This document shows, in pieces, positions 46,747-58,292 of a DNA stretch of 64,000 nt (position 1 is its first letter; every line of letters begins with the position of its first letter). The translations under genes and the position numbers were made by a program. The notes below the pieces were generated by a model, which was not told the origin of the DNA, made no database searches, and worked only from the letters and a program-made list of their open reading frames with translations. The stretch lies in contig JBCAML010000001.1 of NCBI GenBank assembly GCA_038503075.1, forward strand, positions 4,143,260 to 4,207,259, in the 5' to 3' direction. This stretch comes from Gyromitra esculenta (lineage: Eukaryota; Ascomycota; Pezizomycetes; Pezizales; Discinaceae).

Positions 46747-48457
46747 ATGCTACGCCTGAGGAAATATCCAACTAGAGCTGCGGTCGCGGTGATGCTCCTC
46801 TACGCTCTCGGAACTTCGCTCCTCACCACTACACGCCTCCCGTTCCTTGAGCAGTCGGTATACTGTAGCTATATCTAGTATATGACCCCACGGTAATAGA
46901 TAGTGATGGCAGTGTCCCCGAGATCTGGTGCAAGGTGACCGAGATCCAGACAGAGCTTGCGCGCTTGGTGGGATGGGCTGGGGTTTTTTAGCGAGTTTCC
47001 GAGTACGTTCTGCATGGATGGCCAGACCAAAGTTTTACCCGGTTAACCAGGCGCGTACAGGCTTGCTGTTGACCGTGCCGTATGGACGGCTAGCTGAAAT
47101 GATGAACAAGAAGTAGATATTATTCGTCAACATCGTCAGCCATGCTCTTTCGATCTTTTATTTTCTTGGAATATGTAAGTTGGCCACGTCCCCCGTATTC
47201 TCTTGGGATCTGCGTGTTTTTATTCTTCGTTTCGTTTGCGCCCTCTGATGCTTGCTATACGGCCCGTTTCACAGGCTATTTTTACAATACGTTCAACATC
47301 AAGATGATATGGTTATCTTGTTTTTTTGACATCTTCGGAGGTGGCTTTCCTGTCATGACTACTTTGCTTTACACTTTTATCGCAGAATCCACAGACCAGG
47401 CGTCTTTGTAGCCTTTCCCCCCCTCCCCCCTCCCCCCCCCAGCCTTAGAGTCCCTTACTCCTGTGCTTATGAAATTCTCAAACAGGAGCTCCACCTTTTA
47501 CAATTTAAGCGCATCGCTCCTATCAATCAGATTTTTCGGGATGACGATAGGTACCTTTTTTTTCTACAGAGAGGGATGTGGATACCGTATCAAGCTGGTC
47601 TTTTGACTTACATGCTTGCCATCCCAACGCTCTGCTTCTCCCGAATATCTTGCCTATCGCAGATAGTGAAGATATGAGTAGGGCTGCCCTCTTAGCGCCA
47701 GATGCCCTCTTAACACCGGAAGAACTGAGCGGGGTTGTCCTCTTAACGCCCGAGGCGCTTAGCCCAGGAATAGCTCCGCAGCTGGCTACATCCCGATCTT
47801 CACTGAAAAACCGGCTGTCGGTTCAGTTTGATGCGGTCATCACTAAATATGCGAACTCGCTACACATCTCTGCAGACATGTTTGTTCATTATAGGCTTAG
47901 GCGTTAGGATAGTCCTGCAGCAGTGGGCAAGTAAGTTCTTTCACTTGACATTGGCAGAGACGAGTTTCGTGCTCTCGTTCAAGCTGTTTGTCAATGGCCT
48001 GGTTTTGATCCCTCTCCCTTATCTATCCCGCCGGCTTCTCAAGCCGATGCTAGGGTCCACACGGCGAGCAGATATTTGGGTCGCAAAGGTAAGCCTATTG
48101 CTGAACATTTCTGGGGCACTTCTTATCGCCGTTGCGCCCACTAAGGCGTTCTTCATTGTGTCTCTTACTATTTGCTCGATCGGGGTTGGTCTGTACGAGT
48201 CTCTAAAGTCTTTCGCTACTGGCTTCTACCAAATGGAAGATATTACCAGGCTATATGTGGGGATATCTCTTGTGGACACGGTTGGAGGATTGATCGCTGC
48301 CCCCTTGTGGAGCGGTATTTTTTCATTCGCACTTTCAACTGACCTCTCGGGACCTGGCTTACCATTTCTGTTGTGTAGTTTAAGCTTCCTTTTCTCTCTC
48401 ATAGCGGCAGTTTCGCTAGAAAGGCACGTGAAAGCAATCTCAAGCTTAACATCTTGA
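46747..48457 (+). pseudogene. Decayed major facilitator superfamily transporter
   Basis: The pieces lie in the right order for a fungal MFS transporter. From 46747 there is MLRLRKYPTRAAVAVMLLYALG, the first membrane helix, stopped by TAG at about 46877. In another frame comes DPTVIDSDGSVPEIWCKVTEIQTELARLVGW. A third frame holds LLLTVPYGRLAEMMNK, the loop after helix 2, then a stop. WLSCFFDIFGGGFPVMTTLLYTFIAEST appears at 47310-47400. The second half is a long open frame, 47828-48457, with at least four membrane helices and no stops. Repeated frame changes and nonsense codons in the first half argue against a working protein. A poly-C run lies at 47417-47440. Confidence 0.7.
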
Positions 48458-51403
48458 CATTCGATTTCGATGGTAGATTCGGAGTGGTCCGGGAAGGGGG
48501 AGGCCCGGGGTTTATCTTTTTCGGTTACTAGATCCTAATAAGCATTAGTTAGACGAGTCGATTACAAAGGTTGCAGATCCAGTAATCTTTGGTATTTTAA
48601 ATAGATATCAGGGTAGGAATTTGTGGTATTTGTCTCGAACTTCGCCCAGCACCTAGATGCGCCCCGCATGTACCTAATGAATAAACAACAACGACAACAA
48701 GATGCGCCCCGCGAGGTTCGTGGCATATCAATCTCTTCTCTTCGTTTTGCTCGGCTTTGGTTTATTCATATATTTACCTCTTCACCTCTCTTCACACCTA
48801 CTTGGCTGCATGGTGGGAATGCCCTAATCCGGGTAGCAAGCAATGTGCCAAGCTCAACAAGACATGAAATATCACTCGATTTTTGACTTTCGCTCTTGTT
48901 GGAATTTTTAGCCACGATCTAGTATTATTTGGGGTTAGGGTGCCGAACGAGATACAGGGAAAGCACCAGTATATATACAGGAGTTCAACCAATAGAAAGC
49001 TCCTAAAACCCGGGGCTTTGAAGGTCCGTCTGACTATCAAAGATCTTCAGGCCCTATTATAAATTTTAAGATGTTTAAAAAAATTTGAGGCCTGAAAATA
49101 TTTCAACCTGTATAAAAAACAATCAGTGCACTTTCATGAAAAATCACTCGGTTTTTCTCGCAGTTGTACCAAGTTATGTTTTTTCTAAATTTTTTAGAGC
49201 AACTTCATCACATGAGCTACGCTTAACTCAATTACACATATATTTAAATTTAAATTTTTTCCAAGATGGTACAGGTTTATTCCTGGCGGTACTAAACTCT
49301 TATATTATTTTAACTCTCATTATCGATTCATTTTTTAGTTTAATTCTTTAATATTCAGTAACTAAAATATGAGGCTCGGCTCTTTATAAATTGTGATGTG
49401 TGAAGAAAGGGGAAAACCTTTCTAATGCCAGCTACTAGCCACAACAACCTTTAGAATATTATCCAACACCAAGCACAACCAGAGACACACAGAACCCTCT
49501 GCCTGACCCACAAGCAGCGCACTACCATACTATTCCTACCCCCCCCAAGCCTAAGGTTTTCTCTAAAACCAAACAAACTAAATTAAATAAATAATAATTA
49601 GAAGCATTTAGCGATGGGAACCCTTTAGGCCAGTGTGTATGGTCCTGTCGGACATTGTTTGGTTTAAGCGAGGCATATTTGGGGCAGCTGGAGCTTAGAG
49701 AAGCTTGGGGAGATGGTGTGCTCAAAGTGTTACTATATCTAACAGACATTACAATAGCAGGGCTGTTTATGTGGTAGGCGGAGGGTTCCGTGTGTCTCTG
49801 GTTGTGCTTGGCATTGGATGGTATTCTAAAGGTTCCCGTTTTGACTGACGTTCAGCAGTCAACGCTCAGCAGAAGCTCTACTGGTAACCACCACTCAACC
49901 CGCTACAGAAGCCACTCCTAGTATTTAACTTGGAGCTGTGCAGTTTGTGAAGAATATGCAGCAAATTCTATGGTTTTAATTATTTTATAAATTGTGCTTT
50001 AGTAATAGGCTCAGGCCTATAGTACGCAGTAAGAGGCTCTGCTACTGTGGCTACTAGTAGGTAGTGGTGTGAAGCAGAAGCGCTCCGCTGGGAGGCGCTC
50101 TAGTACTACCGGTGGGGTGGGAGGAGGTTTTGTATGGGAGGCTGCTTAGTAACTGGAGGCGTCGGCGTTGCTGTCTCCTTAGGTGTTGGCATCGGCAATG
50201 CCTCTGCTCTCGCAAGACTGGTGCGGCGCATGCTCGAGGTGGTCGTCTGGCAAGCCGCACTCTTGGCAACGGTCTCTGTTACACGAGTCCCCACGGCAAC
50301 TAAACCCTATTGCCACTCGCTTATCCCCGACCACACCTCACACACAAGCTTGGCAGAGTCGCTCCTGGTGTAACGGAACCGGTGGTGTGACGAGTTTCCC
50401 AAAAAGTCAAAAAGTAACATCATTTACTTCTCATCGGCATTACCAACCTTTTCGCGATCATCACACCCAGGAACGACTCTACGCGAACGCTTCCCCCCAC
50501 GTAAATTCCTAAAAACTAGCCTCACAGCCAATTCGCCATGTAGTAATCTTTTCTATTCGATCACTAATCAGGAAATACACACTGCAGCACGCTTGTTATT
50601 GCATTTTAGGTTATCACATGAATCGTCTCACTCAATACTTGAAAAAAATCAAACAAAAATACATCTCCCTCTATGGCCGCTCTTAGTCTCGCGGCCGGCT
50701 TGTCACGTGACAATCCTTTCCTATATTGGGTGTTGACGGATTGTGAGAGAGTTCCACCAAAAACCCTGGGTTTCGCGGATGAACGTCTGATTGCGAGACT
50801 ACAGTACGGCAAAGCTGGGTGTTTTTGGTACGGCATTGATGCGCTATTCTGGAGGACGCTAGATTAAGTCGACTGTATTACAGAACTCTTTGTTCAACTC
50901 GGTAGCTATAGCACTTCCAACTTAAACCCCGCTTTCAGCCATTGTAGGCCACTCTCTCTATGCTAACTGAAATATGTATGGAGGATTTGGGGTCTGTGCC
51001 TGACAGGGGGGCCAGTTAACCGATGATTCTATCTCTTCCCAAATCCGGTAAGCCGGGGGGGAAAGGGAAAGCAGGGTATAGTAGAACTAGCCAAAATAGT
51101 AGGGGCATTCCATCAATAGGGCTTTCTGTCAATACCTATACACCTTAGCCACAGACTTAAATAGTATATACGCGCACACAGTGGATATTCTAGTACTGGA
51201 TCAATTCGCTCATATCTAGTTCATAAACGATTCTCGACTATAGCTAAAGCTCTGTGGTTTCACCTTATCAACGGAACAGGAAATTAGCCCACGTCCTAAG
51301 TAATATGATTTCTAAATGATCCAAGCCTTTATAATTGCTGAGAAGCGCTTTTTCCTTTCTCCCTGAGTCGCTCTATGACGAGCCCCTTGCTACGCCCGTC
51401 TTA
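48458..51403. other. AT-rich intergenic region with an inverted-repeat element
   Basis: About 2.9 kb with no supportable gene. It contains two copies of the dispersed motif (48863-48879 and 49134-49150), a very AT-rich stretch at 49060-49340, the inverted repeats at 49440-49845 and a GC-richer patch at 50050-50300 whose frames lack motifs. Confidence 0.5.
49440..49845. repeat. Inverted repeat pair, about 80-base arms with mostly transition differences
   Basis: The left arm (about 49440-49520) reads CCTTTAGAATATTATCCAAC, then CCAAGCACAACCAGAGACAC, then ACAGAACCCTCTGCCTGACC. The right arm (about 49762-49842) is its reverse complement with changes mainly of C/T and G/A type. The 240-base spacer has no recognised gene. 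It may be the ends of a MITE or a fold-back duplication. Confidence 0.65.
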
Positions 51404-52480
51404 TCATTTAGCTGGCGCGTGAAACGATCTCCAAAGGGACAGTCTTCGTTTAGTCTCCTCATTTTGAATTCGCGAATCATCTACGGCGCTCAAGTCAGAT
51501 TCCCGTAGTATGATGGCAAGGACTACATTATCGACTAGCCTGTAAGGCAAGTTTGTATACGACCATGAGGGCAATTCTCCAAAGTCATCGGGCCCTTTTG
51601 GGAACAAAAGGCTACCAAGCAAAGTATTTTTGACCAGCCATGACAGGACTGGTACCATAATCACGCATTCGTGAAGATTAGCTGTAGATGCATGGCACTC
51701 GATAATGCCCTTCACATCGGGTCCAGTTTTTAAAAAAACCAGTGGCCGCCCGAACACGATATCCGCAAACAAGTCGTGGGAAAACAAACTAGAATGGGTT
51801 CCCTAGGTTAACCGCTATCATAGACAATTTGAAAAAAAAAGTCAGGTAGAGGAAATAATTTGGTTATTGAAGTCTGATGCCTTGCCCGCCTTAGAAAATT
51901 CGCCTCGCATTTTGTCAGTCCACTCATGTAGCCGGGTATCAATGATTCCCTCGTATTGCCACGACCCTGCCGTTGAGTACTAACGAGCGTTTCGACTACC
52001 AGTTTTATTCCACTTCACGACTGCAGTCAAAATAACGGCTACGCTACGTACCGAAGATGCAATATTTCTTCTGGTAATAACATAGCCCGCGTGCTTCAGG
52101 CTAGTGAAGGCTGTGGCGACACCTCTGGTATGAATATAAAAATATGTTTTATCAGCGAACCTGTAATATATCACAGGTAGCATTGCTGGATCACTGATGA
52201 TCAGAAGATCCGGTTTATATCTGACGATTGGGCCTATAAATTCCACGAAGATTAGAATTTCTCAATCACAAACATCCTGCCCCGGTCTGATATAGAGCGA
52301 ATACCTACCATATTTTTTGTGCAGTTCGTAATGAACGATGTGCTCTTTACCGGACAAGCCCACGAAAAAGGAATACAGATCCGTGATGCTGCCCCAAAAA
52401 GGGCCAGGGAATCGAGACAGCGGGCTGAAAAACCTCCTCGAGACGAACTGGTAGACCAGGTGCGCGAAAAGCAGAGACAA
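51404..52480 (-). pseudogene. Truncated cytochrome P450 (heme-binding part missing)
   Basis: Minus-strand pieces match a fungal P450 from the membrane anchor to mid-protein. They are HLVYQFVSRRFFSPLSRFPGPFWG with the proline-rich hinge (from about 52470), then after an intron GPIVRYKPDLLIISDPAMLPVIYYRFADKT (about 52230-52140), then YSTAGSWQYEGIIDTRLHEWTDKM (about 51970-51900), then FADIVFGRPLVFLKTGPDVKGIIE (about 51780-51705). The frame ends at 51404. No I-helix A/G-G-x-x-T, ExxR or cysteine heme-binding motif follows, and no start codon was found. As it stands it cannot bind heme. The remaining introns look normal, so truncation may be recent. Confidence 0.72.
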
Positions 52481-53705
52481 AGATAGCCGTCCCTAGTGTT
52501 CAAGGACCATGTGAGAACCCGTATAAATCTTGTCCCTAGACATCATCATCGCGGCTTAAAGCGTGATCGATACAACGGAGTAGCCTCTGATAATTTCAAA
52601 TACTGGGTGTCGGAGGGTTGGTGAATGCAGGTTTCATCAATTGTCGTAGATCTATGTACTCTGGTGAGCGGGGTGCCCATACGCCTATTTAGCTCTTGCC
52701 GTCCGAGGAAGATGTCCCATAGCACCAGTTTGAGCAAGCCAAGCTTCACACGCATACCCATCGTGTGATCGCGATCGATGGTGTCCATGAAGAAAGCAGT
52801 GGGGAGGTCAATGGACAGAGGGTCTAGTGGGGTCTGGAAGATCGGTTCTTTTGCCAAGACCGCCAGGCGTCGTTATACTCTCTGCCCTAATGTTCACAGT
52901 ATGCAGGTATCTGGCCAATTCCCCACTCCCCGGGTACACATGAGAGGTTTCGGGAATCCGGTTTTAAGGATACTCGCAAGCATATTTAGCGCCAGCGATG
53001 AGCTTTACGTGATAAGGCGGCCGGATTGACAGACATTCCGGCCTGTCTGCAGACAGAGGGTTAGGGTTTCATTCGTGTTGCTGCCCACCGACCAGTCCCA
53101 CTGTCAGGGACGTTGTAACGGCCATAGGAGAGTTCGTATCGAGGAAGTTGGGGAGGCGCCCGGCGGGGATTCGGAGAGCCCAAGCGAGGGGGCTCTCTAT
53201 AGAAAGAAGAACACGGTTACGGGAAAGAGGGGTTGTGAGGGGAAGAGACGTGAGAGGTTTAAGCTTTGCGCCGAAAAAATAAGGTTTGACTGCGTTGCGG
53301 GAGCGGTTACACAGGATACCCTCCAGGGTCCATGCCAGGCCCAAACCCCTGTAGCTCGGCTGCAGATCGGCGCTGAAGACTTATGTACGTGTATGTAGAG
53401 GTGAATGGAACGCCTCTCCTAGACACCACATGTTGGATACATCGTGGGCGGAGACTGGGGGTAGATTCTCACACACATTTCTTGCATACATGTAAATAGT
53501 AGTTACACAATTCTAGTGCAAATAAATCATACAGAGCGCAAATTCCACTACGTAGCTAGTGAGTGCTTCGTGTTGCGCAATGTAATATGTTGGTTTAGGA
53601 CTTTTAGATCTCATATACGGAGTAGCTAGGGCTCGAAACAAGCCCATATTACTGTGACCTGCTTTCTAAATCCTGGATTCCTGGTAAATAAGCTGTTCCA
53701 CCGGT
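52481..53705. other. Region with an unassigned 103-codon frame
   Basis: The minus-strand frame 52546-52857 (LSIDLPTAFFMDTIDRDHTM...) has protein-like composition but no recognised motif and lies just upstream of the P450 relic; it could be a further decayed gene. Otherwise nothing supportable is seen. One TACATGTA site is at 53487. Confidence 0.3.
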
Positions 53706-55641
53706 TAACCTATAGCTGCAGAACCGATATGGGGAGATAGAAGCACTACTCTTGGAACCCCTAGAGGAGATAAAGGCTAACTTCGATGATAACAACCCAT
53801 ACACTCTCGAAGTGATGAGGATCATTGCGGCAACCTATCATCATTAGGGCTAGGTCAAGGAAGCAAAAATATCGAAGCTTGAATTAGGACAGCGTATACG
53901 TAGTTTAGGTAATGAGCAGCGGGAAATGTGGCAACAAAGAGTACGAGCCTCATGTGGGGGATCAATCTTGGCACTAGGCAAGTGAGCGCTGAAACACTAG
54001 TCTCCCTATCACCTAAGGATAAGTCCACATCAATATTAGTGGTTTCATGTAAAAAAAAAAAAACATCAAAGGTAGAGGCTAACTCGAGATATCACAGAGG
54101 ACAACATGCTCGAACCAGACGACTTGGAGGATCACGGAGATCCTTTCACTACCATAGATCATCTAGCTCCAGCCCACGACGAGTGTGAATTTTCAGCAAC
54201 CGTGGCTATGTTCGATCGTGCACAATCCTTCGCGGAGAAAGGGCAATGGAAAGAGGAAGAGCATATCCTATCGCGGGTGACAGAAATCCTTCAGAAACTA
54301 TACGGTGAAGAAACCTTACATTCTTGCGTCGCCAGACTTCTAACAGCTCAAAACCTCGTGAACTAACATCGTTATAAGGAAGCAGAGGAGTTGCTGTCAT
54401 TAATTATAGACACCCTGGAGCGCACCCTAGGTAAAGATGATGAATATACTCTTTCCGTGATGATGGTCCTAGTGGGGATTTATAAGGAGGCGGGCCATAT
54501 GAGCGAAGCGTATGAGCTCGCCAATCGCATCGAGAATATTAACGAGGAAACACTGCGGGATTCTATCACTATGAGCCTTCGACAGGCCGCTTTGGAGGAG
54601 AGGACTGGTAACGACGAAGAGACGGAATCGGAGGAACATCATCCAGATCGGGTGAAAATGATGGCCGATGAAGCAGCGACATACTGGGATCTAGGAGACT
54701 GGGAAGAGGCGGAAAAGCTAGAGTCCAAAGTAGTGGGTCTAAGGCAGGTGCTTTGCGGCAAGGAGAATACTAGGACTCTAACTGCTATGACCAATCTTGC
54801 AGCGACATACAGGGACCAAGAGCGATGGGAAGAAGCAGAAACACTCGAACGGCAGGTGATGGAATCGAGGAAGAGAGCTTTCGGTGCCGGGCATCCAGAT
54901 ACGCTCGCTGCGATGAACAACCTAGCAGGGACATACACAGGCCAAGAAAGATGGATGGAGGCGCAAGCGTTGTACTTAGAGGCAGCTAGGGTAAGGTCTG
55001 AGACTTTGGGAAAAGAGGATGAGAAGACGTTATCAACGATCGCAGCCCTGGCAACAAATCATTGGCACCAAGGGGAGCTAGAGAAAGCAGAGAAACTTGA
55101 AGTCAAGGTGGTGGACGCACGCCGTAGGATGTTTGGGAACGAGAACCCTCACACCATCACCGCCGTCGGTAATCTAGCAGCGACCTACGCCAGTCAAGAT
55201 AGGTTCAATGATGCCGAGAAGTTGCAGGGGGAAGTCTTCGAAACACTTAACCGAGTCAAAGGACCTAAGCATTTCGAAACCAAATCGGCTGGAGAGCTAC
55301 TTGTTCTGTATCGCCAGAAAGATTTAGCGTCACGCTACACCAACCAAGATGTCCTAAAGCCACAGAGAGCTCGTGGAAAGACACAAGCCGAAGAACCATT
55401 CGAGAAGCACCGCCAGAGGCTGGTCAGTTCCCTCAGTGATATCGCACGCAAAGCAACGACTTTTTCTTTCGTTGCTCCTCTTTTCTTTTGTTCGTTTTTC
55501 ATTTCTTTCACCTACGCCTGTTTCGTATACCTAGTCCGTCGTTTCTTACCCACCCTTACAGTGCGTATACACAGCCAAGAGGCAATGGTACAGAAATGGA
55601 AAGAGATCGTTGATGGGAATGAAGATCTGACTGAGCAGTAA
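53706..55641 (+). pseudogene. Kinesin-light-chain-type TPR protein, interrupted by nonsense codons
   Basis: The C-terminal frame 54391-55641 (416 codons) holds at least four TPR units of about 42 residues, such as TNLAATYRDQERWEEAETLERQV, MNNLAGTYTGQERWMEAQ and GNLAATYASQDRFNDAEKLQ. One probable membrane helix follows at 55464-55538 (FVAPLFFCSFFISF...). The same frame continues upstream to 54106 but is cut by TAA at 54364-54366, exactly where a TPR helix expects a polar residue (NLVN-stop-HRYKEAEELL). Further upstream, 53710-53920 still translates as TPR-like (TLEVMRIIAATYHH, then two TAG codons). All three stops fit CAA or CAG changed to TAA or TAG. The downstream part might still be expressed from the ATG at 54391 or from an internal ATG. 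Such TPR arrays often act as sensor or scaffold parts of fungal NLR-like proteins. Confidence 0.7.
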
Positions 55642-56304
55642 GGAATTCTGTATCCAAGAAGGCAATTTTAGAGGAGCGTGAGGATCTCTACCGGTCATTC
55701 ATTCGGATACTTTCATTTAACTTCTTGACATACATATGGTCCTGTCTTCTCTACGGAGTTTCAATATTTTTTCCTAACCATTAGCTAGATACCATCGTTT
55801 TTATTTCTCTTTTGTCGGTCTTAGTGTCCGTTCACTAGGTGCTTTGAGTTTCCGCAGTTTTTCACTCTTGCTCGGGAATGTATAGTTAGTTTATCGAGAG
55901 TGTGGCCCTAGGTTTCATGTCTAAGCCGGATGCGAGACTCCTTCTGCCCTCTTTTCCCTCAATTAAAATGAGAAAATCCGCCCTTGCCAGGTGTCTTATG
56001 GCTATACCCAATCAGTTGGGTGTCTTAGGAAGGCGAGGAGAGAATTGTCAAGAGAGTGTTTGACTCTATAAAAGAAGCCATCGCACGGTAATCGAGGTCT
56101 AGTACGATAGACGCTATATTCCAACAGGAAGGAAGAGATCGACGTATCTACAAAAGCTAGACTCTGATAGGCGCATGCCATTGAATAGAAAATCGCTACA
56201 GTATTCAAATCCCCGGTAACCGAAGACGAGTAATAGGACACTAAGCCCCAGGCTAACCAGATAAAATACAGGAATACCAACAGTTGATACACCACAGCTA
56301 GCAC
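55642..56304. other. Intergenic region between convergent TPR and lectin genes
   Basis: No independent gene is supported. A 100-codon hydrophobic frame continues in phase directly after the lectin stop codon (56002-56304, minus) and is probably 3' untranslated sequence. Confidence 0.4.
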
Positions 56305-57764
56305 TCAACTCAGAGCAATATAAGAGCCACCTGCACCGTACAATTTTGTGTCTTCCCAGCCGTTTAGATGCCATGTCATTCCGGAGGTGCTAATGTCAGA
56401 ACCTTTCACATGGAGTCTCATGTTACGCCCATGATCGATATCAAGCCAGCTCAGTGCCAACATAACCCGGGGAGTCGCATCAAAAACACTGTTACCAAAA
56501 TTCATGTATCTGCTATTATTGAGCTGGGGATTCTTCCACGTGCGGAACTCGGTGGTGGCGAAAGTACCGCTGCAGATGCCCTCCCTGTTTGCAGGATACG
56601 CAACCCACGATGCAACCCCAGAGTACAAAACCGAGTCCTCCCAGGTGTCGATATGAATCGTGAATCCGGTTGCGGTAATATCTGTCGCAAAAGCCTTCAA
56701 ACGCCAGTTCTTTCCACTTTTCATATCTAATGCACTCAAATAAACCACCACGGCTGGCGGCGAAGGGTATTTACGCTGAAAAGTTATTTTGCGCGAATTT
56801 TGGGTCTGCGGTCGATACCACGGGTGATCTTCAATGGTATTGTAGCTACCGAATTGAAAATCTGGATCATCGGCCTCGATTTCCAGCCATGTACAACCAG
56901 CACCATAAAGCGTTGTCGCCTCCCAGGTGTCGAGATGGATATCACAGCGGTCTGCCCGTATGTTGTTCGCATAGGACCTGACGCGGGGATTATCATGGCA
57001 ACCAATATCAACATCCGTAAGTCCTACCGGTAGGCCCGGTGGTTGGGAGTATTTACTAGCGAACGAGACCAATTTCCAGGTTTCCACTCGTGGCTCCTTC
57101 CATGACCGTAGCTCATTGGTGTGAAATTTACCGATCGCAGGGTTCTTTAGGGGCTTCACTTTCCCTTTCCCTTTCCCTTCCTCTTTCTCAGCAGTGTTAG
57201 GGGCCGCAAGGTCTGGACGAGGTTTTGGGTATGAATAGAACGACATGAGGCCCGGAGCCCGGAAGAGGCTATAGAAACCCTTACCGCTATTGCTAGAGGG
57301 TGGACTCAGTGTTGTTAAGGTCTTCTCTGGTCCTTGAACACCCGATGCAACACTCTTGAGTTCCGCGAGCTCCCTTTGAAGTTGCTCATTTGATAATTGG
57401 AGTGTTTGAAGGGCTGTAGCATACTGCTGGCGCTCTAAATCAAGGCCAGCGCTATAGGCCTCATTCAGCTAGAAGAATAATCACACCGTTCAGCATTTAT
57501 AGAAGTATAATAGGATTCGCAGCATACGTTAGCCACCAAACGTTCAAAGACAAGCTCAGGCGCAGTCGAAACATATCTAAGGCTGTCGCGGAAATCTATA
57601 TAGCGTACTTCAGTAGTAGAACAGAAGCGTAAGAAATGTAATGGATAAACACCTTGAAATCGAGAGGCAAGTTGCGCAGCGGTCAGAGGCGACCCTGTGA
57701 CTAGGTATTCCGCAGGGACATAGGCCGGGAGGATATATGCTGGGGGGTCTGGAGAGGTAGACAT
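56305..57764 (-). CDS. H-type lectin: coiled coil plus three H-lectin repeats
   Basis: Exons (minus) 57528-57764 and 56305-57468 join in frame to 466 residues. Residues about 80-120 (LNEAYSAGLDLERQQYATALQTLQLSNEQLQRELAEL) form a coiled coil. A Lys/Gly-rich linker (EKEEGKGKGKVKPLK) follows, then three H-lectin repeats at about 187-284, 285-378 and 379-466. Each repeat shows the family pattern: an aromatic or aliphatic start, PP-x-V-x-V-x-L-x-x-x-D, and a closing W-x-x-x-x-LY-x-x-x-x-x-W-like segment (DTWEATTLYGAGCTWLEI, DTWEDSVLYSGVASWVAY, NGWEDTKLYGAGGSYIAL). H-type lectins bind GalNAc/Gal in snails and discoidin. The coiled coil should make it multivalent. No signal peptide is seen, as in many cytoplasmic fungal defence lectins. 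It lies in tandem with the helical protein gene. Confidence 0.85.
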
Positions 57765-58292
57765 GTTCACAATATTGGCTGGAAATCGGTTAAGATAGAT
57801 GGCTTTAGTTGTAAGAAATCCTGATAAAGAGATGGATGCTGGGGTGGGGAAGAAGCCAAGCAATTGAGTACAGAAATGGGATGCCTGAAACTACATAACT
57901 ACAGTTATTACCGGCTCTAAAGATACGCAGGGATGAGCCAAAGCGTGCCAAGAATGCCAAGACTCGAGTGATTTCTTGTGTAGACAACTAACCAGTGTGC
58001 TGAATCATTCATCTAGCTTATTCTGGCAATAGACAATAATCACTTGGTCTCTCGCAGACGCGCTTCTTGGAAGATAGTAGTTTTAAAATTCAAAATCATA
58101 AAATTCAAAATCAACAAAACCAAAACACAACACACAGCCATCCCACTTTCATATACTACCCTTCACTCCATGCATAGGAACGAAAAGGCTACAGACTGCA
58201 TTTCCGCAATGCTGGGCGGCCATTTTCTCTTCCCAAAATGGTAAACACTATTGTCATTTTTTATCGTTTTTCAATCATTGAAACCCGTCCAC
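57765..58292. promoter_or_regulatory. Lectin promoter region / spacer to the helical protein gene
   Basis: About 0.5 kb, AT-rich, with a copy of the dispersed motif at 57965-57980 and short A-rich repeats (TTCAAAATCA type) at 58086-58115. No gene seen. Confidence 0.4.
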
